Positions 7,734-13,947 of a stretch of DNA of 13,947 nt are shown here, in pieces. Both the position numbers and the translations under genes were made by a program. This stretch comes from Verrucomicrobiales bacterium (GTDB lineage Bacteria; Verrucomicrobiota; Verrucomicrobiia; Limisphaerales; SXQI01). Location of the stretch: contig SXQI01000150.1 in the NCBI GenBank assembly GCA_005793025.1, positions 1 to 13,947 of the forward strand, given 5' to 3'. The notes under the pieces are model-generated. The model worked only from the letters and a program-made list of their open reading frames with translations, was not told where the DNA came from and searched no databases. Every line of letters begins with the position of its first letter. Position 1 is the stretch's first letter.

Positions 7734-7803
7734 GTTATCTCTATTCGTTATCACAATCATAGCGAGATATTATTTTTGTTACCACGTTATTTTATGGTAT
7801 GCA
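7734..7803 (+). promoter_or_regulatory. Divergent LysR/antiporter control region: T-N11-A motif and weak promoter
   Basis: ATT-N9-AAT at 7743-7757 is a LysR-type T-N11-A site with matching ends. GTTATC occurs twice 13 nt apart (7734-7739 and 7747-7752) and a variant GTTACC lies at 7778-7783, which could reflect several binding half-sites. A candidate antiporter promoter is TTGTTA (7776-7781), a 16-nt spacer, and TATGCA (7798-7803), just upstream of the ribosome-binding site. The T-N11-A motif would then lie upstream of the -35 box, as expected for activation. LysR motifs are loose, so chance is possible. Confidence 0.4.
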
Positions 7804-7819
7804 TTAAAAGGTGAACAAC

Positions 7820-9079
7820 ATGCAGCTTGCAGTTCAGTTTTTCCTGCAGATCGGCGTCATCCTAACCGTTTGCCAAGTTGTCGGGGTCGTGGCCCGGCGA
7901 TTCGGCCAACCTCAGGTGGTCGCGGAAATGATCGCAGGAGTCTTGATGGGGCCCTCCTTGCTGGGTTTGCTCTCGCCAGAATTATCGCAATTCTTGTTTC
8001 CAGCAGATTCCATGCGAGTTCTCTTTCCAGTTTCGCAGTTGGGGTTGGCTGCCTACATGTTCGTTGTAGGGCTAGAGTTTCGGGTGGATATTATTCAACG
8101 ACATTTGCGGAGTGCTGTTGCTGTTTCCTTGGCGGGGATGATTGCACCGTTCGTGTTGGGGTCGGCACTCGGAATGTATTTTTACCTACACACGTCGTTC
8201 TTCCCTAAGAACACTTCCCTTTTTGAAGCGGTGCTTTTCTTGGGAGCGTCCATGTGCATTACAGCGTTTCCAATGTTGGCACGGATCATCCACTTTAAGA
8301 AGCTCGCCGGAACCACGATGGGAACGGTCGCATTGGGAGCTGGAGCGATCGATGATGCAGCCGCGTGGTGCCTGCTTGCGGTGGTGCTGGCTAGTTTCGA
8401 TAGTAATTTGACCCATGCTATTATCACGATGGTCGGTGGTGCTGGCTACGTGGTAGGAACATTAGTGGTTGTTAAACCGTTACTCGCCCGTTGGGCGCAC
8501 GGAATCGAAAAGCGGGGAGAAGTTTCAGACCGCGAGTTCGTGGTTTGCTTGATTGTGTTGGCTATTGGGGCGTGGATTACCGACGGCATTGGGTTGCACG
8601 CTGTATTTGGAGCATTTGTGATGGGAACCGCGATGCCTCGAGGAATCCTGACGAAGGCTTTGATCGACCGTATTCAACCTCTCACGGTGGCTCTATTATT
8701 ACCGTTGTTCTTCTGTTATTCGGGACTGAACACTCGCATCACCCTTTTAGATTCAGGTTACCTCTGGTTGATGACTGGGCTGGTTATGGTTGCGGCGGTT
8801 GGAGGAAAAGGTGTTGCTTGTTGGCTAGCGGCCCGATCGACGGGAATTTCCAATCGGGAAGCGTTGGGGATCGGGACATTGATGAACGCTCGAGGGTTAA
8901 TGGAACTCATTATCATCAATATCGGCCTGCAACGCGGAATCATTTCTCAGGCTCTTTTCGCCACGTTGGTGATCATGGCGGTTGTGACTACACTGATGGC
9001 GTCGCCGATTTTTGAGTGGTTGGTGGGTCGCCGTGGTAAAGTCGGGGAACCTCAATTTGCCAACGCACCTCGAGTTTGA
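7820..9079 (+). CDS. CPA2-family cation:proton antiporter (KefB/NapA-like membrane domain)
   Basis: This polytopic inner-membrane protein (419 aa, about 12-13 predicted helices) belongs to the monovalent cation:proton antiporter-2 family. Typical motifs are GQPQVVAEMIAGVLMGPSLLG (residues 29-49, abridged family signature), GLAAYMFVVGLEF, GASMCITAFPMLARI (142-156) and GAIDDAAAWCLL. The last carries the paired Asp178-Asp179 expected at the ion-binding site of electrogenic members. It most resembles the plant CHX/cyanobacterial NhaS-like branch. There is no C-terminal RCK/TrkA-N or USP domain, so Kef-style nucleotide or glutathione gating is not expected. It should exchange Na+ or K+ for H+; the ion is not determinable. 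A GTG at 7811 is possible, but the ATG at 7820 has AAAAGGTG (7807-7814) as a well-placed ribosome-binding site, so I chose the ATG. Regulation by the divergent LysR protein is likely. Confidence 0.88.
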   Translation: MQLAVQFFLQIGVILTVCQVVGVVARRFGQPQVVAEMIAGVLMGPSLLGLLSPELSQFLFPADSMRVLFPVSQLGLAAYMFVVGLEFRVDIIQRHLRSAVAVSLAGMIAPFVLGSALGMYFYLHTSFFPKNTSLFEAVLFLGASMCITAFPMLARIIHFKKLAGTTMGTVALGAGAIDDAAAWCLLAVVLASFDSNLTHAIITMVGGAGYVVGTLVVVKPLLARWAHGIEKRGEVSDREFVVCLIVLAIGAWITDGIGLHAVFGAFVMGTAMPRGILTKALIDRIQPLTVALLLPLFFCYSGLNTRITLLDSGYLWLMTGLVMVAAVGGKGVACWLAARSTGISNREALGIGTLMNARGLMELIIINIGLQRGIISQALFATLVIMAVVTTLMASPIFEWLVGRRGKVGEPQFANAPRV

Positions 9080-9174
9080 TCCCAGTGTTAGAACAACGAC
9101 GGATCCATTGAAATCGCGAGATTTTGTGCTTCTGTTTTTATTAGCAACGGTGGACGATGGGACGTCTTTGATTT

Positions 9175-11403
9175 ATGCCTGAGATGACTTATAAATTTGT
9201 CAGCAACCTTTGGAATGATGCGGAAGTTTCGGCTCTGGATGCCGTTGGTCGGCTGATTTATCGATCGAACAAGCTTGGTGCCGACCAGCGTATCACCAAC
9301 ACCGGCGGGGGTAATACCTCTTCCAAAATCTTGGAAAAAGACCCGCTGACGGGTGAGCCGGTTGAGGTGTTGTGGGTCAAGGGATCCGGTGGCGATCTTC
9401 GGACTTCGTTACGGGAAAATTTTTCATCCCTTTACCAAGGCAAATTGTTGAACCTTCAAAATCTGTATGCTCAACGTGCGGACAAGGGGGTTAAATCAGC
9501 GGCGGAAGATGAGATGGTGGGGATGTATAACCACACGACGTTTAATCTGAACACGAGAGCTTCGTCGATCGACACTCCATTACACTCGTTCATCCCCTCA
9601 AAACATGTTGACCATACTCATCCGAATGCGGCGATCTCCGTCGCAGCGAGTGCTCGATGCGTTGAGTTGACTCAGGAAATTTTCGCTGGAGAGGTAGCAT
9701 ACGTGCCGTGGATCCGTCCGGGGTTCGAGCTGGGTTTGGCGATGCAAACCATCTGCCGAGATAACCCACAGGCGCGTGGGATCATGATGGGCCAGCACGG
9801 TTTGATTAATTGGGATGATGACGAAAAGGTCTGCTACCACCGGAGTCTGGATCTAATCGAGAAGGCCGCTCGGTTCATCGATTCCAAGTATGAAGCAAAA
9901 GGAGGGGATGCGACCGCTTTCGGGGGTAGCCTTCATTCGTCTCTGCCTGAGCACATCCGCAGCCGGGTTTTTTCGAAGTTATTACCTTGGCTGCGAGGTC
10001 AGGTCAGCCAAAAGAACCGATTGGTAGGAACTGTGCAGGATGACGAACGAATTCTAAGGTTCGTGAACAGCCATGACGCGCCCCGGCTGGCCGAACTGGG
10101 AACTTCCTGCCCAGATCATTTCTTACGCACAAAGATTAAACCGCTTTACGTAAAGTTAACTCCCAACGCCAACACAAATCTCGATGAGGCTGGGATTGGT
10201 GAGTTGGTTGCGATTGTAAAAAAAGAGCTCACTCAAGGACTGGAACAGTATCGTAAAGATTACGCCGATTATTACAACCGGTGCAAACGCTCCGACTCGC
10301 CGGCGATGCGCGATCCGAACCCTACCGTGATTCTCATCCCGGGTGTGGGGATGATCGCTTGGGGCAAGGACAAGAGTGAGTCGCGTGTAACAGCAGAGTT
10401 TTACAATTGCGCGGTCGAAGTCATGCGCGGAGCGGAGGCGATTGACCGTTACATCGCGTTACCTCAACAGGAGGCGTTCGATATTGAATACTGGTTGTTG
10501 GAGGAAGCGAAGCTAAAGCGGATGCCAGCAGAAAAGGAACTGGCACGTCAGGTGGTGTTGGTGATCGGCGCTGGATCGGGGATCGGCAAGGAGGTCGCTC
10601 ATCGCCTTGTTAAGGAAGGGGCACATATTGTCTGCGTCGATATGAAAGCGGAGAGTGCGCAAGCCACCGCGAAGGAAATCACAGACAAATACGGAATCGG
10701 AATCGGAGTGGCTGGAACAGGGCTGTCGAACTGTGGACCTGCGATCGGACTTGGGTGCGACATCACGAATCGCGCCAGTGTGCGATCGATGCTTGATCAA
10801 GTCGCGCTCGCCTACGGCGGGTTCGATTCGATTTGCATTACTGCCGGTGTTTTTTGGCCGAGTGATACAACCGGGCATATTCCAGATGAGAAGTGGAGCT
10901 TCACGTTTAATGTCAATGTAACGGGGTCTTATATCGTTGGCGATGAAGCCGCAAAAACATGGAGAGAACAAGGCCTGACGGGGAGTCTGGTGTTGACTAC
11001 TTCTGCTAATGCGGTTGTCGCCAAGAAGGGGAGCGTGGCCTATGACTGCTCAAAAGCTGCTGCGAACCATTTAGTGCGTGAATTGGCCATCGAGTTATCC
11101 CCCATTGTTCGAGTGAACGGGGTAGCACCCGCCACCGTGGTTCAGGGGAGTGCGATGTTTCCTCGAGATCGAGTGATCGGTTCGCTGGCTAAATATAACA
11201 TCCCGTTCACGGAGGATGAGGCCACAGACTCACTCGTGAGTAAGTTGGCAAAATTCTACGCAGACCGAACCCTCACGAAAGCACCCATCACACCTGCTGA
11301 CCAAGCGGAAGCGTTCTTTCTGTTGATCACTCAACGATTGAGCAAGACGACTGGGCAAATCATTACGGTGGATGGTGGGTTGCACGAGGCGTTTCTGCGT
11401 TGA
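9175..11403 (+). CDS. Bifunctional class II aldolase / short-chain dehydrogenase (rhamnulose-1-phosphate aldolase-lactaldehyde dehydrogenase type)
   Basis: This 742-aa fusion belongs to the family known as RhaD in rhizobia and YuxG/RhaEW in Bacillus. Residues ~20-430 are a class II aldolase/adducin domain with TNTGGGNTSSK near 41-51, HVDHTHPNA with His147 and His149, and GQHGLINW with His208, the expected zinc ligands. Residues ~455-742 are a short-chain dehydrogenase: GAGSGIG at 465-471 for the dinucleotide, VCVDMK (the Asp suggests NAD), Ser610 in TTSANA, and Tyr623 with Lys627 in YDCSK. Family knowledge: the aldolase splits rhamnulose-1-phosphate to dihydroxyacetone phosphate and L-lactaldehyde, which the dehydrogenase part oxidises to lactate. 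Related members may use other deoxysugar phosphates, so the substrate is inferred. It is cytoplasmic. No rhamnose isomerase, kinase or regulator is adjacent. The start is ATG 9175 or ATG 9184; neither has a clear Shine-Dalgarno. Confidence 0.88.
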   Translation: MPEMTYKFVSNLWNDAEVSALDAVGRLIYRSNKLGADQRITNTGGGNTSSKILEKDPLTGEPVEVLWVKGSGGDLRTSLRENFSSLYQGKLLNLQNLYAQRADKGVKSAAEDEMVGMYNHTTFNLNTRASSIDTPLHSFIPSKHVDHTHPNAAISVAASARCVELTQEIFAGEVAYVPWIRPGFELGLAMQTICRDNPQARGIMMGQHGLINWDDDEKVCYHRSLDLIEKAARFIDSKYEAKGGDATAFGGSLHSSLPEHIRSRVFSKLLPWLRGQVSQKNRLVGTVQDDERILRFVNSHDAPRLAELGTSCPDHFLRTKIKPLYVKLTPNANTNLDEAGIGELVAIVKKELTQGLEQYRKDYADYYNRCKRSDSPAMRDPNPTVILIPGVGMIAWGKDKSESRVTAEFYNCAVEVMRGAEAIDRYIALPQQEAFDIEYWLLEEAKLKRMPAEKELARQVVLVIGAGSGIGKEVAHRLVKEGAHIVCVDMKAESAQATAKEITDKYGIGIGVAGTGLSNCGPAIGLGCDITNRASVRSMLDQVALAYGGFDSICITAGVFWPSDTTGHIPDEKWSFTFNVNVTGSYIVGDEAAKTWREQGLTGSLVLTTSANAVVAKKGSVAYDCSKAAANHLVRELAIELSPIVRVNGVAPATVVQGSAMFPRDRVIGSLAKYNIPFTEDEATDSLVSKLAKFYADRTLTKAPITPADQAEAFFLLITQRLSKTTGQIITVDGGLHEAFLR

Positions 11404-11569
11404 TTCGATCTCGTCCTTTTTCTGGTATGAGATAGAAACGAAGCGAAGGAAGTTTTTGTCACGCAACATTCTGACGAGAGCCTTCACGCTGTCCGTCGAT
11501 GAATGGAAACCCAGATTCACCTTTGCCTGAGTCTTGCGCCCGAGCCATTTTACATTTAGACACAGGAGT

Positions 11570-12052
11570 GTGTACACCATTTTGGGTAACGATCAGCGGC
11601 AATATGGTCCAACTTCAGAGGCGAATGTGCGCCAGTGGGTGGCTGAAGGGCGCGCCAATGCGCAGACTCAGGCACGATTTGGCGATGGGGCATGGAAAAC
11701 ATTGGCAACTTTTCCTGAGTTCAGCGAATTGTTCTCCGGTGCTGGGTCGGTTCCTCCACTAATCTCACCCTTACCGCCGTTAGTTTCGGGTCCGCCTCAG
11801 GAACGCATCACCAATAGTTGTACGGTTGGAGGATTTGTTTGCGCTTGTTTGGGATTGATTCCCTGCTGTTGTGCTCCTTTGGCAATCGCTGGTTTAGGTC
11901 TCTGTATTGCTGGTTATTACCAAATCCTTCATGAACCAAACAGATTTTCAACCAGCCGAGGATTAGCAATCGCCGGGATTACTGTTGCTATTGTGGGTTT
12001 GCTTCTCAATGCAGGAATGGGGTGTTCTGGTTCCAGAATTCATATTGATTAA
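11570..12052 (+). CDS. GYF_2-DUF4190 membrane protein
   Basis: This small protein (160 aa from the GTG chosen here) has an N-terminal GYF_2 domain (residues ~1-48: YTILGNDQRQYGPTSEA, RQWVAEGRANAQT, WKTLATFPEF), a proline-rich linker, and a C-terminal two-helix DUF4190 region (GGFVCACLGLIPCC ... GLAIAGITVAIVGLLL) joined by a short cytoplasmic stretch. GYF_2 domains are thought to bind proline-rich peptides; here the domain probably faces the cytoplasm. The start is uncertain: the frame opens at TTG 11534, but homology of the GYF_2 beginning points to GTG 11570. The nearby AGGAG (11564-11568) is too close to that GTG and rather far from ATT 11579 or TTG 11582. The stop TAA overlaps the next ATG by one base, so the two genes are translationally coupled. 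It is the first gene of the four-gene membrane cluster. The function is unknown. Confidence 0.75.
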   Translation: MYTILGNDQRQYGPTSEANVRQWVAEGRANAQTQARFGDGAWKTLATFPEFSELFSGAGSVPPLISPLPPLVSGPPQERITNSCTVGGFVCACLGLIPCCCAPLAIAGLGLCIAGYYQILHEPNRFSTSRGLAIAGITVAIVGLLLNAGMGCSGSRIHID

Positions 12053-13035
12053 TGACGATCGAGCCTTCTCAACAAAATTCACCGACCTATGAGATGATCG
12101 GTGGGAACGGGAGCCCATTCGGGCCGGTTTCAGGGCACCAGATCCGCCGCTGGATTTCGGAGAACCGCGCCAATGCTGCGACGGTCATCCGATTGAGCGG
12201 TGAGACGCATTGGAAACCCATCAGCAGTTTTTCAGAATTTGCTTCGAGTTTTCCTGAGCTGAATCCTGCGGAGGAAGCGGAATCTTTCGATGCCCCAGAA
12301 GCAGAGGTTTCCACTGCGACGACATCTGATCCCTTGCCGTTTAGCGTGGGCGGATGTTTGGGAGGTGGGCGCGATTTATTGAATCGAAATTTTTTTCCGA
12401 TCGCCGGCGGGTGCTTAACTCTCTGGATGATCAACATGGCACTCAATTTCATTCCGCTGCTGGGTGGGATCGCGGTGTTATTCCTAGCGGGACCTCTTTA
12501 CGGCGCATTATTTCGGATGGTCTTGGATCGGAAGCGCGGAGGCGAAACCACGTTCATTCAAGCGTTGTCCAGATTACAAACCCAGATGCCAACATTGATC
12601 GTCGCAGGGGTTCTGGGGACGATTCTCACCGCGTTAGGGTATCTGTTGGTGTTACCCGGGCTTTACTTAACCGTCGCATGGTCGTTTGGTTTTCTCTTTA
12701 TTATCGATCAAAAAACAGAGGCATGGACAGGGCTCGAGAGCAGCCGTCGCACAGTCACATCTTCGTTCCAAGGTGTTACAATATTGCTCGCCATCTGTTT
12801 TATGCCGCTTCTGATCGTGAGCCTCTATGGCGGATTACAACTCGCTGGAGAAGCAATGAAAATCATCGGGACTGGCCCGATCACGAACGAAACTTTGAAG
12901 GCACTAGCGACAAAAGCAGGACCTATCGCCCTGATGATCGAAGTCGTACGACTTTTAGTGATGCCCTTGGCCATTTGTGTGATTGTAGAAGCGTATGAAC
13001 GCCTCGTCAGATCTCCCGTCCGCAAAGTCGAGTGA
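12052..13035 (+). CDS. GYF_2-domain polytopic membrane protein
   Basis: In this 327-aa protein, residues ~12-65 form a second GYF_2 domain (EMIGGNGSPFGPVSGHQIRRW, abridged; then ENRANAATVIRL, HWKPISSFSEF), clearly related to that of the preceding gene. An acidic linker (~70-95, rich in E, A and S) follows, then ~6 hydrophobic segments between ~115 and 315 (for example FIPLLGGIAVLFLAGPLYG, ALGYLLVLPGLYLTVAW, LLAICFMPLLIVSLYGG and LLVMPLAICVIVEAY). The membrane part resembles DUF975/DUF4013/YciC-type integral membrane proteins, but I cannot assign one with confidence. Its ATG overlaps the previous stop codon (TAATG). The last 41 bases overlap the start of the next gene. A cytoplasmic peptide-binding domain on a membrane carrier suggests assembly or sensing, which is inference only. 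Confidence 0.75.
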   Translation: MTIEPSQQNSPTYEMIGGNGSPFGPVSGHQIRRWISENRANAATVIRLSGETHWKPISSFSEFASSFPELNPAEEAESFDAPEAEVSTATTSDPLPFSVGGCLGGGRDLLNRNFFPIAGGCLTLWMINMALNFIPLLGGIAVLFLAGPLYGALFRMVLDRKRGGETTFIQALSRLQTQMPTLIVAGVLGTILTALGYLLVLPGLYLTVAWSFGFLFIIDQKTEAWTGLESSRRTVTSSFQGVTILLAICFMPLLIVSLYGGLQLAGEAMKIIGTGPITNETLKALATKAGPIALMIEVVRLLVMPLAICVIVEAYERLVRSPVRKVE

Positions 13036-13342
13036 GGAGACCAAAGCCCAGTTGTGCCTGTTACTGAACGTGGCCGCAACGCCAGGACTAGGTTCCTTGG
13101 TTGCCCGGCGTTGGGTGGTCGGCAGCATCCAAATCCTCTTAGCCATCGTGGGTTTCGTGCTCATCATGATGTGGTTTTACAATTTCTTCATAGCGATTTT
13201 CAACGATGTCTCGATGGATGATTCGACTCATCGGCTTTGGCAAACAGGATTGGTTTTATTTGGCACCGCGTGGGCTTGGGGGTTGATGACTGCTTTAACA
13301 AAGCTTCGCGCGGTTCGCTCGGCAGGGGAACCCGAAAAGTGA
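12995..13342 (+). CDS. Small two-helix membrane protein
   Basis: This 115-aa protein belongs to no family I can name firmly. It has a polar N-terminus, then LNVAATPGLGSLVARRW, a motif I associate with small membrane proteins that often occur beside DUF2752 genes in Verrucomicrobia, although I cannot verify this here. Two hydrophobic segments follow (IQILLAIVGFVLIMMWFYNFFIAIF and TGLVLFGTAWAWGLMTAL, abridged), and the tail is basic and cytoplasmic. The ATG at 12995 lies 41 bases inside the preceding gene. A later TTG at 13052 with GAGGAG (13034-13039) twelve bases upstream is an alternative that removes the overlap, shortening the protein by 19 residues. Its stop overlaps the next start in a GTGA arrangement, indicating coupled translation. 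Confidence 0.7.
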   Translation: MNASSDLPSAKSSEETKAQLCLLLNVAATPGLGSLVARRWVVGSIQILLAIVGFVLIMMWFYNFFIAIFNDVSMDDSTHRLWQTGLVLFGTAWAWGLMTALTKLRAVRSAGEPEK

Positions 13343-13749
13343 ACCTCGACGAACCTCCAATCATTCCAACACGCCCTGCCAATAAGCCTAATTATTGGCT
13401 CTGGTTTTTTTGTGCGACCGCAGTGGGAGGTGTGATTCTAGTTCGAAACGGTATTTCAATTTGGTTCCCGCCGTGCACGTTCCGAACGATCACTGGATGG
13501 CCTTGCGGATTTTGTGGAGGCACTCGAGCATTGCGAGCATTAGCAGTTTTCGACGTCGGGACAGCCCTAAGTTTCAATCCACTTGTGACCTGCCTTGCGT
13601 CGGGGACAGGAGTTATCTTGCTCAGCGAACTTTGCGGATGGTCGGCTTGCCGTCGGTTCTGGATGCGGTTGCCAACGCCTTTTCGGATAATCACTCCTTG
13701 GATCGCGTTTTTCGCGAACTGGTGTTACGTGATCCACCGTGGAGTTTGA
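13339..13749 (+). CDS. DUF2752 membrane protein
   Basis: This 136-aa protein matches the DUF2752 family: PCTFRTITGWPCGFCGGTRAL, abridged (Cys46, Cys56 and Cys59, a conserved C-x9-C-x2-C pattern), followed by the typical LAVFDVGTALSFNPLV segment. Three hydrophobic helices are expected: ~19-35, ~75-100 and ~115-133. The family is widespread, found as small inner-membrane proteins, and has no proven function; the conserved cysteines could bind metal or be redox-active, which is inference. The start is GTG 13339, in a GTGA overlap with the preceding stop, with GGGGAA (13325-13330) as ribosome-binding site. The frame is open further upstream to 13237, but that overlaps the preceding gene heavily. 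It is the last gene of the four-gene cluster. No clear terminator follows; 13750-13904 holds no gene that I can see. Confidence 0.82.
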   Translation: MNLDEPPIIPTRPANKPNYWLWFFCATAVGGVILVRNGISIWFPPCTFRTITGWPCGFCGGTRALRALAVFDVGTALSFNPLVTCLASGTGVILLSELCGWSACRRFWMRLPTPFRIITPWIAFFANWCYVIHRGV

Positions 13750-13904
13750 GCTCTTAGGCAAATTCAATTAATCGGCGAAGTTTTCAGCGGTGATTGGGGG
13801 CTTGTCATTGGGATTGTGGGAAGGCTAACCTGTCGGCAACGAAAACTGCTCCGTTAGCGAGTCTGCGAGCACAGGTGAGTGGTTTTCGCGACAGTCAACG
13901 GTTT

Positions 13905-13947
13905 GGGCCCATAGCTCAGGGGTTAGAGCGCGCGACTCATAATCGCT
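13905..13947 (+). tRNA. tRNA with CAU anticodon, probably tRNA-Ile2, 3' half beyond the window
   Basis: The 5' half of a tRNA is present: acceptor strand GGGCCCA (13905-13911), TA at positions 8-9, D-stem GCTC with partner GAGC, a GG-containing D-loop, and an anticodon stem-loop CGCGA-CTCATAA-TCGCT with anticodon CAT. The stretch GCGACTCATAATCGCT is the same as in E. coli tRNA-Ile2 (ileX/ileY), whose C34 is changed to lysidine to read AUA. Elongator tRNA-Met also shares CTCATAA, so it remains an alternative. The first stem pair (C27-T43) is a mismatch, where E. coli Ile2 has a G-U. The window ends at tRNA position 43. Confidence 0.88.

Noticed and set aside
13750..13904. Promoter or small gene between the DUF2752 gene and the tRNA
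   Set aside because: TTGTCA is present near 13803 but no convincing -10 follows, and no open frame with a start signal is seen.
1..13947. CRISPR array, insertion sequence, prophage or anti-phage defence locus
   Set aside because: No short spaced repeats, terminal inverted repeats, transposase, integrase, nuclease or other recognisable defence genes are visible.

Overview
The window (about 13.9 kb, moderate GC) looks like a chromosomal stretch of a PVC-superphylum bacterium, most likely a verrucomicrobium. This is inferred from a DUF6807 (PmoA-like) protein with a C-terminal carbohydrate-binding-like domain, a very long secreted repeat protein ending in a 'FYRA'-type C-terminal domain, and a run of GYF_2/DUF4190/DUF2752 membrane proteins. 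No integrase, transposase, CRISPR array, phage gene or recognisable defence gene is visible.

Layout. (1) 2-1174: 3' part of a DUF6807 gene whose start lies outside the window. (2) 1175-1447: a non-coding gap with a weak terminator-like hairpin and, on the minus strand, a segment carrying a perfect tRNA-type T-arm and acceptor strand (candidate structured or tRNA-like RNA). (3) 1448-5866: a 1472-aa exported protein built from two clearly related ~445-residue units flanking a third, more diverged unit, closed by a textbook rho-independent terminator at 5888-5927. (4) 5989-6771: a secreted trypsin-like serine protease with an intact His-Asp-Ser triad. (5) 6800-7723 (minus): a LysR-family regulator, divergent from (6) 7820-9079, a CPA2-type cation:proton antiporter; the shared intergenic region has a T-N11-A motif. 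(7) 9175-11403: a class II aldolase fused to a short-chain dehydrogenase, of the rhamnulose-1-phosphate aldolase/lactaldehyde dehydrogenase type. (8) 11570-13749: four tightly packed genes with overlapping ends: GYF_2-DUF4190, GYF_2-polytopic membrane protein, small membrane protein, DUF2752. (9) 13905-13947: the 5' half of a tRNA with a CAU anticodon, resembling tRNA-Ile2.

How the genes work together. The LysR/antiporter pair is probably a regulator and its target. The four-gene membrane cluster is probably one translationally coupled transcript making an inner-membrane protein set of unknown role. The aldolase-dehydrogenase would act in the last steps of deoxysugar breakdown, but no isomerase or kinase for that route lies beside it. 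The most unexplained items are the three-unit secreted protein, the membrane cluster and the tRNA-like segment at 1256-1396. I cannot support a claim of a complete new system from this window alone.
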